DNA of 64,000 nt. It comes from Kitasatospora aureofaciens (GTDB taxonomy: Bacteria; Actinomycetota; Actinomycetes; Streptomycetales; Streptomycetaceae). Below the pieces are notes generated by a model, which did not search any database, was not told the DNA's origin, and saw nothing but the letters and a program-made list of their open reading frames with translations. Position numbers and translations under genes: made by a program. The stretch's first letter is position 1, and the number at the start of each line of letters is the position of its first letter. Location: assembly GCA_000720845.1 (NCBI GenBank), contig JODU01000011.1, positions 62,001 through 126,000 of the forward strand, written 5' to 3'. This document shows positions 16,398 to 24,152 of this stretch, one piece after another.

Positions 16398-17438
16398 TCA
16401 GATCGTCGCGGTGTCGATCACGAAGCGGTACCGCACGTCGCTGGCCAGGACCCGCTCGTAGGCCTCGTTGACCTCGGACGCGGCGATCAGCTCGATCTCG
16501 GCGCCGATGCCGTGCTCGGCGCAGAAGTCCAGCATCTCCTGGGTCTCGGCGATGCCGCCGATCATGGAGCCGGAGAGGGACTTGCCGCCGCCGAGCAGCG
16601 CGAAGAGGTTGAGGGAGACCGGCTCCTCGGGGGCGCCGACGTTGGCCAGCGTGCCCTCGGTCTTCAGCAGCCCCAGGTAGGCGCCGAGGTCGAGCGGGGC
16701 CGAGACCGTGGAGACGATCAGGTCGAAGGTGCCGGCCAGCTCCTCGAAGGTGGCCGGGTCGCTGGTCGCGTAGTAGTGGTCGGCGCCCAGCTTCAGGCCG
16801 TCGTCCTTCTTGCGCAGGGACTGCGACAGCACGGTCACCTCGGCGCCCAGGGCGTGCGCGAGCTTGACGGCCATGTGGCCGAGGCCGCCCAGGCCGATGA
16901 CGGCGACCTTCTTGCCGGGGCCCGCGTTCCAGCGCTTGAGCGGGGAGTACGTGGTGATACCGGCGCACAGCAGGGGCGCGGCCTCGTCCAGGGAGATGCC
17001 CTCGGGGATGCCGAGGACGAAGTTCTCGTCGACGACGACCTTCTCGGAGTAGCCGCCATAGGTGGGCTCGCCGTCCTTGCCGACGCCGTTGTACGTCATC
17101 ACGTTGCCGCCCGTGCAGTACTGCTCGCGGCCGGCCTTGCAGTTGTCGCACTCGCGGCAGGAGTCGACCATGCAGCCGACGCCCACCCGGTCGCCGACGG
17201 CGAACTTGGTGACACCGGGGCCGACGGCCTCGACGACGCCCGCGATCTCGTGGCCGGGGACCATCGGGAAGATGGCCTCGCCCCAGCCCTCGCGGACCTG
17301 GTGGATGTCGGAGTGGCAGATGCCGGCGAACTTGATGTCGATCAGGACGTCGTGCTCACGCACCTCGCGCCGCTCGATGGTGGTGCGCTCCAGCGGCGCC
17401 TTGGCGGCGGGTGCTGCGTACGCGGCGACAGTGGTCAT
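16398..17438 (-). CDS. Zinc-dependent alcohol dehydrogenase, NAD(P) (cinnamyl-alcohol type)
   Basis: A 346-residue medium-chain dehydrogenase. Catalytic zinc ligands are in GICHSDIHQ and GHEIAGVVEAVG; the structural zinc set is CRECDNCKAGREQYC; the NADP-binding motif is VIGLGGLGHMAVKLA. This is the YahK/AdhC-like subgroup that reduces aldehydes to alcohols with broad range. The ATG is preceded by GGAGAACCC. It is divergent from an XRE/MmyB-type regulator and two identical 13-bp repeats sit in the shared promoter, which is the standard arrangement for this regulator type with an oxidoreductase it controls. Confidence 0.92.
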   Translation of the reverse strand: MTTVAAYAAPAAKAPLERTTIERREVREHDVLIDIKFAGICHSDIHQVREGWGEAIFPMVPGHEIAGVVEAVGPGVTKFAVGDRVGVGCMVDSCRECDNCKAGREQYCTGGNVMTYNGVGKDGEPTYGGYSEKVVVDENFVLGIPEGISLDEAAPLLCAGITTYSPLKRWNAGPGKKVAVIGLGGLGHMAVKLAHALGAEVTVLSQSLRKKDDGLKLGADHYYATSDPATFEELAGTFDLIVSTVSAPLDLGAYLGLLKTEGTLANVGAPEEPVSLNLFALLGGGKSLSGSMIGGIAETQEMLDFCAEHGIGAEIELIAASEVNEAYERVLASDVRYRFVIDTATI

Positions 17439-17523
17439 GCCGGGTTCTCCGGGATTCTCTTGGCGTGACTGGGTGATGCTTCCACCCTGCCTGTCACCCG
17501 CGGATCCACCCAGACCACGGCTT

Positions 17524-17580
17524 TGCGTACGACCGGCGTGCCTACCACCGACGGGGACAGGCTCGTGTGCGTACGACCGG
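17524..17580. promoter_or_regulatory. Two direct 13-bp repeats in the adh/XRE promoter region
   Basis: TGCGTACGACCGG occurs at 17524-17536 and again at 17568-17580, 44 bp apart (about four helical turns). Direct repeats on one DNA face between divergent genes suggest binding sites for the MmyB-type regulator. Confidence 0.55.
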
Positions 17581-17605
17581 GAATACGTCCGGCGATACTG
17601 GAAGC

Positions 17606-18484
17606 ATGGACGGACAGCTTGACCGGCGGGCCGAACTGAGCGAGTTCCTGCGCACCCGGCGGGCGCGGCTGCAGCCGGAGGACGTGGGCCTGGAGTCGTA
17701 CGGACGCCGGCGCAGGGTGCCGGGGCTGCGGCGCGAGGAGCTGGCGCAGCTGGCCGGGGTCTCGGTGGCGTACTACACCCGCCTCGAACAGGGCAACGGG
17801 CAGAACGTGTCGGCGGAGGTCCTGGACGCCATCGCCCGCGCGCTGCGGCTGACCGACGCGGAGCAGGCCCACCTGACGCACCTGGCGAGGCCGAAGCAGC
17901 AGCGCAGGCGGGCGTCGGCGGGCGTCGGCCGGCAGCGACCGGTGCGGGTGGCGCTGCTCCAGCTCCTGGAGTCGATCGACACGGTGCCGGCGTACGTGAC
18001 GGGCCGCCGCTCGGAGATCCTCGCCTGGAACCGGATGGCCGCCGCCCTCTTCGGCGACTGGGGCAAGCTGCCCCCCGCCGAGCGGAACTGGGCGCGGCTG
18101 GTCTTCCTGAACCCGGACTACCGCGAGCTGTTCGTCGACTGGGACCAGAAGGCCTACGACATGGTCAGCTTCCTGCGCATGGACGCGGGCCGGCACCCGG
18201 ACGACCCGCGGCTGTCGGCGCTGGTGGGCGAGCTGTCGGTGAAGAGCGAGGAGTTCCGCCGCCTGTGGGCCACGCACGACGTCAAGGAGAAGAGCTACGG
18301 CGTCAAGCGGATGCGGCACCCGCTGGTCGGTGACCTGACCCTGTCCTTCGAGACCTTCCGCCTGGTCGACGACGACGAGCAGGCGTTCATCACCTACCAC
18401 GCGGAGCCCGGCTCCCCGTCGGCGGACGGGCTGCGCCTGCTGGCGAGCTGGGGGACGGACGCGGCGGCCTCACTTCCCACGTGA
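17606..18484 (+). CDS. XRE-family regulator with MmyB-like ligand-binding domain
   Basis: A 292-residue protein. Residues 1-80 form an XRE helix-turn-helix (RVPGLRREELAQLAGVSVAY, YTRLEQGNGQNVSAEVLDAI). The rest is the MmyB-like PAS-related domain, recognisable by ILAWNRMAAALFGDW, LVFLNPDYRELFVDW and the C-terminal HPLVGDLTLSFETF; in this family it binds fatty-acid-like ligands. ATG 17606 has a weak GGAAG but also a GATACT hexamer six bases upstream, so it may be leaderless. The divergent alcohol dehydrogenase is the likely target. Confidence 0.9.
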   Translation: MDGQLDRRAELSEFLRTRRARLQPEDVGLESYGRRRRVPGLRREELAQLAGVSVAYYTRLEQGNGQNVSAEVLDAIARALRLTDAEQAHLTHLARPKQQRRRASAGVGRQRPVRVALLQLLESIDTVPAYVTGRRSEILAWNRMAAALFGDWGKLPPAERNWARLVFLNPDYRELFVDWDQKAYDMVSFLRMDAGRHPDDPRLSALVGELSVKSEEFRRLWATHDVKEKSYGVKRMRHPLVGDLTLSFETFRLVDDDEQAFITYHAEPGSPSADGLRLLASWGTDAAASLPT

Positions 18485-18520
18485 CGGGGCCGCACCCGGA
18501 CGGCCGGCGCCGGGATCCCT

Positions 18521-19123
18521 TCAGGACTGGTCCAGGGCCCGCTCGATCGCGCGGCGGGCCCGGCCCGCGGCCGTCCGGTCGTGCTCGAGCTGCATCGCCG
18601 CGTTCAGCGCCAGTCCGGCGGCGACGATCTCGAACAACGCCTGGTCGACGTCGAATCCGGGAGGCAGCTCACCGTTGTCCACCGCCGCGGCCAGGTCCGC
18701 CCGCAGCTGGTCCCGCCAGCGCGTCCACACCTCGGCCACCGCGTCGCGGACCCGGCCGGGGCGGCCGTCGTACTCGGTGAGTGCCGCGGTCATCAGGCAG
18801 CCGCCGGGCAGCAGGGGCTCTTCGAGGTAGCCCACGGAGTTGGCGCACACCGCGCGCAGCCGCCGCAGCCCCGGCGGCTCGTCCAGCGCCGGCTCGACCA
18901 CCCGGTGCCAGAAGTCCACGAACGCCTTGTCCAGGGTGGAGATCTGCAGCGTCTCCTTGGTGCCGAAGTGCTTGTGCACCCCGGACTTGCTCATCTCCAG
19001 CTCCTCGGCGAGCCGGCCGATGGTGATGCCGTCCAGCCCTTCCTCGGAGGCGATCTCGGCGGCACGGCCGAGGATCCGCCCCTTGGTGGCCTGCGCTTCC
19101 GCAGCTGAGCGTCGTGGTGACAT
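18521..19123 (-). CDS. TetR-family transcriptional regulator
   Basis: A 200-residue TetR with a typical N-terminal domain: ILGRAAEIASEEGLDGITIG and the recognition helix in EMSKSGVHKHFGTKETLQ. The C-terminal domain (EPLLPGGCLMTAAL and following helices) resembles the TetR_C family of YcdC/AcrR-like regulators with a conserved GCL motif. There is no ribosome site; TATCCT lies six bases before the ATG (19135 to 19130), pointing to a leaderless transcript. Two adjacent operator-like palindromes separate it from the divergent metallo-hydrolase gene, so it probably represses itself and that gene. Confidence 0.9.
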   Translation of the reverse strand: MSPRRSAAEAQATKGRILGRAAEIASEEGLDGITIGRLAEELEMSKSGVHKHFGTKETLQISTLDKAFVDFWHRVVEPALDEPPGLRRLRAVCANSVGYLEEPLLPGGCLMTAALTEYDGRPGRVRDAVAEVWTRWRDQLRADLAAAVDNGELPPGFDVDQALFEIVAAGLALNAAMQLEHDRTAAGRARRAIERALDQS

Positions 19124-19133
19124 GCGACAAGGA

Positions 19134-19179
19134 TAGCGTACGCGCGTTCGCTATTGATTTAGCGAACGTGCGTACGCTA
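19134..19179. promoter_or_regulatory. Double TetR operator, 46 bp
   Basis: Two 20-bp arms (19134-19153 and 19160-19179) are inverted copies with one mismatch, separated by TTGATT. Each arm is itself nearly symmetric (TAGCGNACGYGCGTNCGCTA), so this reads as two complete operators with centres 26 bp apart. It sits just upstream of the TetR -10 and over the promoter of the divergent gene. Confidence 0.75.
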
Positions 19180-19215
19180 AGTTCCGGAGCAGCCAACGGA
19201 ACGAAGGAGTGCGAG

Positions 19216-19998
19216 ATGCGGGTGCGACGACTGGGCTGGGCCGGAGTGGAGATCGAGGCGGGCGGCGAACGGCTGGTGATCGACTACGTGCGGGACCTCT
19301 CACCGCTGTTCACGGGGTGGCAGCCCGGCGTGGGACTGGCGGCGCCGAGCGGGCGGGCCTCCGCCGCGCTCGTCACCCACCTGCACCGGGACCACACCGA
19401 CGCGTCCGCGCTCTCGGACGTGCTGACGCCCGGGGCGCCGGTGCTGCGCCCGGCGCCCGGTCACGGCGACGACGTGGACAACGTGACGACGCTGCCGGCC
19501 GAGCGCGAGCTGGTCCGGCACCGGCTGGCCGCCGAGGTCGTGGACGTCTGGTCCACGCGCGACCTCGGGCCGTTCCGCGTCACGGCGGTCCCCGCCGTGG
19601 ACGGGCTGGGCGACCCGCAGGTGAACTGGGTGGTGCAGGCCGACGGACAGCGGGTCTTCCACGGCGGCGACACGATGTTCCACGGCTACTGGTGGCTCGT
19701 CGCCCGCCGGTTCAGCCCGTTCGACGTGGTGCTCCTGCCCGCCAACGGCGCGGTGGTCGACGCACCGCACCTGCAGCCGCCGAGCCCGGTGCCCGCCGCG
19801 CTGGACCCGCGGCAGGCGGCCGCGGCGGCGGAGATCCTCGACGCCCGGTACGCGGTGCCGGTCCACTACGAGCCGGAGCAGCCGGACAAGATCCCCGGCT
19901 ACGCCGAGGTCCCCGACCCCGCGGCCGAGTTCCGCGCGCACGCCGGACGGCGGGCACGCGTACTGGCCGTCGGTGAGTGGCTCGACCTGACCACGTGA
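19216..19998 (+). CDS. Metallo-beta-lactamase-fold hydrolase (UlaG-like)
   Basis: A 260-residue metallo-beta-lactamase-fold protein. The metal motif HLHRDHTDAS (HxHxDH) is at about residue 56, a further ligand is the aspartate in FHGGDTMFHGY, and VPVHYEPEQPDKIPG supplies a C-terminal histidine. This resembles the UlaG/L-ascorbate-lactonase-like branch. ATG 19216 follows GAAGGAG at good spacing; the frame is open further upstream but crosses the operator. Regulation by the divergent TetR is very likely. Substrate unknown. Confidence 0.85.
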   Translation: MRVRRLGWAGVEIEAGGERLVIDYVRDLSPLFTGWQPGVGLAAPSGRASAALVTHLHRDHTDASALSDVLTPGAPVLRPAPGHGDDVDNVTTLPAERELVRHRLAAEVVDVWSTRDLGPFRVTAVPAVDGLGDPQVNWVVQADGQRVFHGGDTMFHGYWWLVARRFSPFDVVLLPANGAVVDAPHLQPPSPVPAALDPRQAAAAAEILDARYAVPVHYEPEQPDKIPGYAEVPDPAAEFRAHAGRRARVLAVGEWLDLTT

Positions 19999-20036
19999 CC
20001 GACCGCCGGAGCGCGCACGGTGGGCCGGAAACGCGC

Positions 20037-20075
20037 GGGCGCCCGCCGCTCCCGTGCGGGGAGGGGCGGGCGCCC
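20037..20075. terminator. Bidirectional hairpin terminator
   Basis: Perfect 11-bp arms at 20037-20047 and 20065-20075 with further pairing inside. It lies between the convergent metallo-hydrolase and L,D-transpeptidase genes. Confidence 0.65.
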
Positions 20076-20110
20076 GTGTGAAGTACCGTCGGCGCGGAGG
20101 GCGTTCGGCG

Positions 20111-21373
20111 TCAGACCGCCGAACCCGCCTTCCACTGGGCCCAGTCCATGTTCCAGCCGTTGAGGCCGTTGTCCGGGGAGATGGTCTTGTCGCCGGTGTT
20201 CTGGACGACGACCACGTCACCGATGATGGAGTTGTTGTAGAACCAGGCGCCCGGCGTGTTCGGGTCGTTCGCGCCCTTGGCGTCCTCCAGGCCCACGCAG
20301 CCGTGGCTGGTGTTGACGCTGCCGAAGATGCCCTTGCCCCAGTAGTTGCCGTGGATGAAGGTGCCGGAGGTGCTCAGGCGCATGGCGTGCGGCACGTCCT
20401 TGATGTCGTACTCGCCCTTGCCGTCGTCGTCGGTGAAGCCGACGGTCGAGCCGTCCATCCGGGTCTCCTTGTACTTCTCGGAGATCACCATCTGGCCTTC
20501 GTAGGTCTTGTTGTCCGGGGAGCCGGCGGAGATCGGGATGGTCTTGACGGTCTTGCCGTCCTGCGTGACCTTCATCTGCTTGGTCTTCGCGTCGACGTAG
20601 GAGACCTGGTTGCGGCCGATCTTGAAGGTGACCGTCTTCTGCTGGACGCCGTAGACGCCGTCGGCGCCCTCGACCCCGTCGAGCGCGAGCTTGAGGGTGA
20701 CGGTCGAGCCCTCCTGCCAGTACTTCTCGGGGCGGCAGTCCATGCGCTGGGTGGAGAACCAGTGGCAGGCGACCTCCTGGCCGCTGCTGCTGTTGACCGT
20801 GATGCCCTTCTGGACGGCGGCCTTGTCGGTGATCTGCTTGTCGAAGTTGATCGACACGGGCATCCCGACGCCGACGGTCTTGCCGTCGTCCGGAGTGAAG
20901 GTCCCGATGAAGCTGTTCTGCGGGGAGACCGTGGTGAACGACGCGTTCTCGTGGGCGGCGCGGCCCTCGGAGTCCTGCGCGGTCGCCGTGATCTGGTACT
21001 TGGTGGCACGCTCCAGCTGACCGCTGGGCTTCCAGCTGGTCTTGTCGGCGGATATCTCGCCCTTGACCTCGGTGCCGTCCGAGGCGGTCATCTTCACCTC
21101 GGTGAGCGTGCCCTTGCTCACGGTGACGCCGGCGGCGTTGTTGATGGAGGCGTTGTCCGAGCCGCCCTTGGGTGTGATCTTGATCTGGGCCTCGGACGTC
21201 TTCTTGGCCGCCGCTTCGTCGACCTCGGCCTGCGAGGTCTTGCCGTCCCCACCCCCGGAGGTGTCGGCGTCGCTACTGGAACATGCCGAGAGCACCAGCA
21301 CACCGCCGAGCAGTGCGGACGCGGCCATCAGGCCCTTGCGCCGCTTACCGTCCGTCATCACACGCTTCTCCAT
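20111..21373 (-). CDS. L,D-transpeptidase lipoprotein (YkuD domain, Ig-like N-terminal domains)
   Basis: A 420-residue exported protein. A basic N-terminus and hydrophobic stretch lead to the lipobox VLSAC with the lipidated cysteine at 31. Residues of about 60-245 form two beta-rich Ig-like domains, as in mycobacterial LdtMt2. The YkuD catalytic domain follows, with GTFIHGNYWG and the active-site motif SHGCVGLEDA (Cys about 359). These enzymes make 3-3 cross-links in peptidoglycan and are inhibited by carbapenems. It is transcribed alone on the minus strand. Confidence 0.93.
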   Translation of the reverse strand: MEKRVMTDGKRRKGLMAASALLGGVLVLSACSSSDADTSGGGDGKTSQAEVDEAAAKKTSEAQIKITPKGGSDNASINNAAGVTVSKGTLTEVKMTASDGTEVKGEISADKTSWKPSGQLERATKYQITATAQDSEGRAAHENASFTTVSPQNSFIGTFTPDDGKTVGVGMPVSINFDKQITDKAAVQKGITVNSSSGQEVACHWFSTQRMDCRPEKYWQEGSTVTLKLALDGVEGADGVYGVQQKTVTFKIGRNQVSYVDAKTKQMKVTQDGKTVKTIPISAGSPDNKTYEGQMVISEKYKETRMDGSTVGFTDDDGKGEYDIKDVPHAMRLSTSGTFIHGNYWGKGIFGSVNTSHGCVGLEDAKGANDPNTPGAWFYNNSIIGDVVVVQNTGDKTISPDNGLNGWNMDWAQWKAGSAV

Positions 21374-21540
21374 CGTTGCCGATTCCCGAAACCCCGAGAT
21401 ACCCCGTCAATAACTTTCAACGCTACGACCGGTTCGTCCCGTTCCACATCGCTCACGGGTGTGGGGCATGCCACGTTTGCCGCCGGAGACCGGAGGTGGT
21501 GCGGGGAGGCATCGGTCAGTGCGCACCGTGAGACGACGAA

Positions 21541-21568
21541 ACCCCGGACGGCGGTTGCCGCCCGGGGT
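21541..21568 (-). terminator. Hairpin terminator
   Basis: ACCCCGG pairs with CCGGGGT with an inner CGGCGG/CCGCC stem; read on the minus strand it ends in GGGGTTTCGTC. It lies 3' of the small gene at 21590. Confidence 0.55.
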
Positions 21569-21589
21569 CACGAATTTCCCCACACCGCG

Positions 21590-21943
21590 TCAGCCGACCG
21601 TCATTTCCTCGTCTTCCGGGTCGTTCTCGCCGCCATCATCCTCGTCGAGGTCCCACTCGGGCGAATCGGGGTCGTAGTCGATCTGCTCACTGCTCCAGGA
21701 GGCCTGCCGCAGTTCGACTCCGGGCACCACGCTGACCAGGTCGAACGGGTCCACCAGATGCGCCAGGGCCTCGGCGGTGTCCTCCGTCACAGCGCGCTCG
21801 GAGTCGGCCCGTTCCGCGTCGGACAGCTCGGTGTCGTCGGCGAGGGCCTGCAGCGCGGCCCCGGTAACGGCCTCCTCGTCGTCGACCTCGAGAACCAGCT
21901 CGACGCGAATACGTACAAACCGTGATGTCTCAGGAGTGCTCAT
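21590..21943 (-). CDS. Small acidic conserved hypothetical protein
   Basis: A 117-residue, strongly acidic protein. The N-terminal half looks folded (RFVRIRVELVLEVDDEEAVT, then a helical AALQALADD stretch) and the C-terminal 30 residues are a Glu/Asp-rich tail ending EDEEMTVG. There are no signal peptide, membrane segment or known motif. ATG 21943 is chosen because protein-like sequence starts there; a longer upstream frame overlaps the divergent sortase-substrate gene and is a shadow. Function unknown. Confidence 0.7.
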   Translation of the reverse strand: MSTPETSRFVRIRVELVLEVDDEEAVTGAALQALADDTELSDAERADSERAVTEDTAEALAHLVDPFDLVSVVPGVELRQASWSSEQIDYDPDSPEWDLDEDDGGENDPEDEEMTVG

Positions 21944-22052
21944 GCCCGGAGCGTAAGGCCGACCGCTCCCGTGACTTTCCCGTGACCCGCGCCTTTCACT
22001 AACATCTGCCCACACGGCCAATTCGCCAGCGCCACAAGGGGATCGATATTCC

Positions 22053-22382
22053 GTGTCATCCGCTCGCCGTTCCTTGCTGACCGCCGCCTCCGCGGGCGGC
22101 CTGCTGTGTGCCCTGTGGTTCGTCCCGTCGGCGAACGCGACACCCGAGACACCGGTGCTCGAGTCCGCGGCCGCCACCCCGTCTCCGCAGGTCACCGCCC
22201 AGGCGAGAGCCGCCTCCGCGGACGCGTCCACGGACACGGCGGCGACCGGCGAGGGCACGACCCGGCTGGCCGACACCGGCAGCTTCGACAGCACGCCCTA
22301 CGTCGTCGGCGGCGCCCTCTGCCTCGGCCTCGGCGCCGGCTTCGTGGGCTACTCGGTACGCCGGGAACGCCTGGGCTTTTAA
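22053..22382 (+). CDS. LAXTG sortase-substrate surface protein
   Basis: A 109-residue protein. Residues 1-30 are a signal peptide (RRSLLTAASAGGLLCAL, predicted cleavage after SANA), 31-70 a short alanine/threonine-rich spacer, and 72-76 the sorting motif LADTG. A hydrophobic helix, VVGGALCLGLGAGFVGY, and the basic tail SVRRERLGF follow. Streptomyces class E sortases recognise LAXTG, so the product is probably attached to peptidoglycan. The mature part is only about 45 residues, so it is a stub rather than an enzyme. GTG 22053 has AAGGGGA upstream. No sortase gene is nearby in the window. Confidence 0.8.
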   Translation: MSSARRSLLTAASAGGLLCALWFVPSANATPETPVLESAAATPSPQVTAQARAASADASTDTAATGEGTTRLADTGSFDSTPYVVGGALCLGLGAGFVGYSVRRERLGF

Positions 22383-22401
22383 GAGAACTTGACGTTCTTT
22401 T
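22380..22401 (+). terminator. Short hairpin with T run right after the LAXTG gene
   Basis: AAGAGAAC pairs with GTTCTTTT around a TTGAC loop, starting in the stop codon. It could act as a first terminator ahead of the strong one at 22469. Confidence 0.4.
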
Positions 22402-22468
22402 GGCTCCCTTGACCGTTCGGGACCATCCCTGGCCATTCTTGACCGTCCGGTGTGCCCAGCAGGCAGCA

Positions 22469-22504
22469 CGAGGGGCCCCGGCGTCGTCCCGCCGGGGCCC
22501 CTCG
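22469..22504. terminator. Strong bidirectional terminator
   Basis: A perfect 15-bp stem (22469-22483 with 22490-22504) and a TCGTCC loop separate the convergent LAXTG gene and hutH. Confidence 0.8.
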
Positions 22505-22520
22505 GACACGTGACCGTCCG

Positions 22521-24065
22521 CTAGCGCAGCGGCCCCGTGACCGTCTCCGCCGCCGCGACCAGGTGCCCGGCGCGTACGAACGCGTCCGCCGCCGCGAGGT
22601 CGGGCGCCAGGTAGCGGTCCGGTCCCGGTCCCTCCACGCCGGCCGCCCGTACGGCGTCGATGACGGCCTGCGACGCGGGCGCCGGGGTCAGTCCCTCACG
22701 GAGCTGGATCGCGCGCGTGGCGGCGTACAGCTCGACGGCGATCACGCGGGCCAGGTTGTCCACGGCCGTGCGCAGCTTGCGCGCCGCCGACCAGCCCATC
22801 GACACGTGGTCCTCCTGCATCGCGGAGGACGGGATGGAGTCCGCCGAGGCCGGTACGGCCAGCCGCTTCAACTCGCTGACCAGGGCGGCCTGTGTGTACT
22901 GGGCGATCATCAGCCCGGAGTCGACGCCCGCGTCGTCGGCGAGGAACGGCGGCAGGCCGTGGCTGCGGTTCTTGTCCAGGAGCCGGTCGGTGCGCCGCTC
23001 GGTGATCGAGCCGAGGTCGGCGACGGCGACGGCGAGGAAGTCCAGGACGTAGGCGACCGGGGCGCCGTGGAAGTTGCCGTTGGACTCCACCCTGCCGTCG
23101 GGCAGGACCACGGGGTTGTCCACGGCCGCGGCCAGCTCGCGCTCGGCGACGAGACCGGCGTGGGCCATGGTGTCGCGTCCGGCGCCCGCGACCTGCGGGG
23201 CGCAGCGCACGGAGTAGGCGTCCTGGACCCGCGGGGCGTCGTCCTGGTGGTGCCCGGTCAGGCCGGAGCCCCTGAGCACCGCGGCCATGTTCGCCGCGCT
23301 GGCGGCCTGCCCCGGGTGCGGGCGGATGGCGTGCAGCTCGGGCGCGAGCACCTTGTCGGTGCCGAGCAGCGCCTCCATGGTCAGGGCGGCGGTGATGTCG
23401 GCCGACTTGTAGAGGGTGTCGAGGTCGGCGAGGGCCATGACCAGCATGCCGAGCATGCCGTCGGTGCCGTTGAGGAGGGCGAGGCCCTCCTTCTCGCGCA
23501 GCTCGACCGGCGCGATCCCGTGCTCGGCGAGCAGCTCACCGGCCGGCCGCACGGTGCCGTCGGGGCCCTCGGCGTCGCCCTCGCCCATGAGGGTCAGCGC
23601 GCAGTGCGACAGCGGGGCGAGGTCGCCGGAGCAGCCCAGGGAGCCGTACTCGTGCACGACCGGGGTGATCCCGGCGTTCAGCACGTCGGCCATGGTCTGC
23701 GCGACCTCCGGGCGGACGCCGGTGTGCCCGGAGCAGACGGTCTTCAGCCGCAGGAACATCAGCGCGCGGACCACCTCGCGCTCGACGCGCGGCCCCATCC
23801 CGGCGGCGTGCGAGCGGACGATGTTGCGCTGCAGCTGGGCCCGCAGCTCGGGGCTGATGTGCCGGGTCGCCAGGGCGCCGAAGCCGGTACTCACGCCGTA
23901 GACGGGGTCCGGCTTGGCGGCCAGTGCGTCCACGATGCCGCGGGCCGCGGCCAGGGCGGCGACCGCGTCGCCGGAGAGTTCGATCCGGGCGCCGCCGCGC
24001 GCCACGGCGAGGACGTCGGACGCGGTGACCCCGGACGTCCCCACCACCACAGTGTGCATATCCAT
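22521..24065 (-). CDS. hutH: Histidine ammonia-lyase
   Basis: A 514-residue HutH that makes urocanate and ammonia from histidine. The self-made MIO electrophile comes from a three-residue motif in YGSLGCSGDLAPLSH: here Cys-Ser-Gly, rather than the Ala-Ser-Gly of most bacteria; I recall this as known for actinomycete enzymes. Other family signatures are YGVSTGFGALA, QRNIVRSHAAGMG, QDAYSVRCAPQV and SNGNFHG. The start MDMHTVVV at 24065 has no Shine-Dalgarno but a consensus-like promoter ends seven bases upstream, so the mRNA is probably leaderless. No other hut genes are present in the window. Confidence 0.97.
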   Translation of the reverse strand: MDMHTVVVGTSGVTASDVLAVARGGARIELSGDAVAALAAARGIVDALAAKPDPVYGVSTGFGALATRHISPELRAQLQRNIVRSHAAGMGPRVEREVVRALMFLRLKTVCSGHTGVRPEVAQTMADVLNAGITPVVHEYGSLGCSGDLAPLSHCALTLMGEGDAEGPDGTVRPAGELLAEHGIAPVELREKEGLALLNGTDGMLGMLVMALADLDTLYKSADITAALTMEALLGTDKVLAPELHAIRPHPGQAASAANMAAVLRGSGLTGHHQDDAPRVQDAYSVRCAPQVAGAGRDTMAHAGLVAERELAAAVDNPVVLPDGRVESNGNFHGAPVAYVLDFLAVAVADLGSITERRTDRLLDKNRSHGLPPFLADDAGVDSGLMIAQYTQAALVSELKRLAVPASADSIPSSAMQEDHVSMGWSAARKLRTAVDNLARVIAVELYAATRAIQLREGLTPAPASQAVIDAVRAAGVEGPGPDRYLAPDLAAADAFVRAGHLVAAAETVTGPLR

Positions 24066-24072
24066 ATTCAGG

Positions 24073-24101
24073 AGCGTACGCAGTGAATTCGATGATGTCA
24101 C
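24073..24101 (-). promoter_or_regulatory. hutH promoter, probably leaderless
   Basis: On the minus strand GTGACA (24101 to 24096) and TACGCT (24078 to 24073) are exactly 17 nt apart. The -10 ends seven bases before the ATG at 24065, which would put the transcription start on or next to the start codon. Confidence 0.65.
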
Positions 24102-24152
24102 GAGGGGGTGCGTCACGGATGAGCGCCGCCTGCGCCCCTTACCCGAGTGAGG

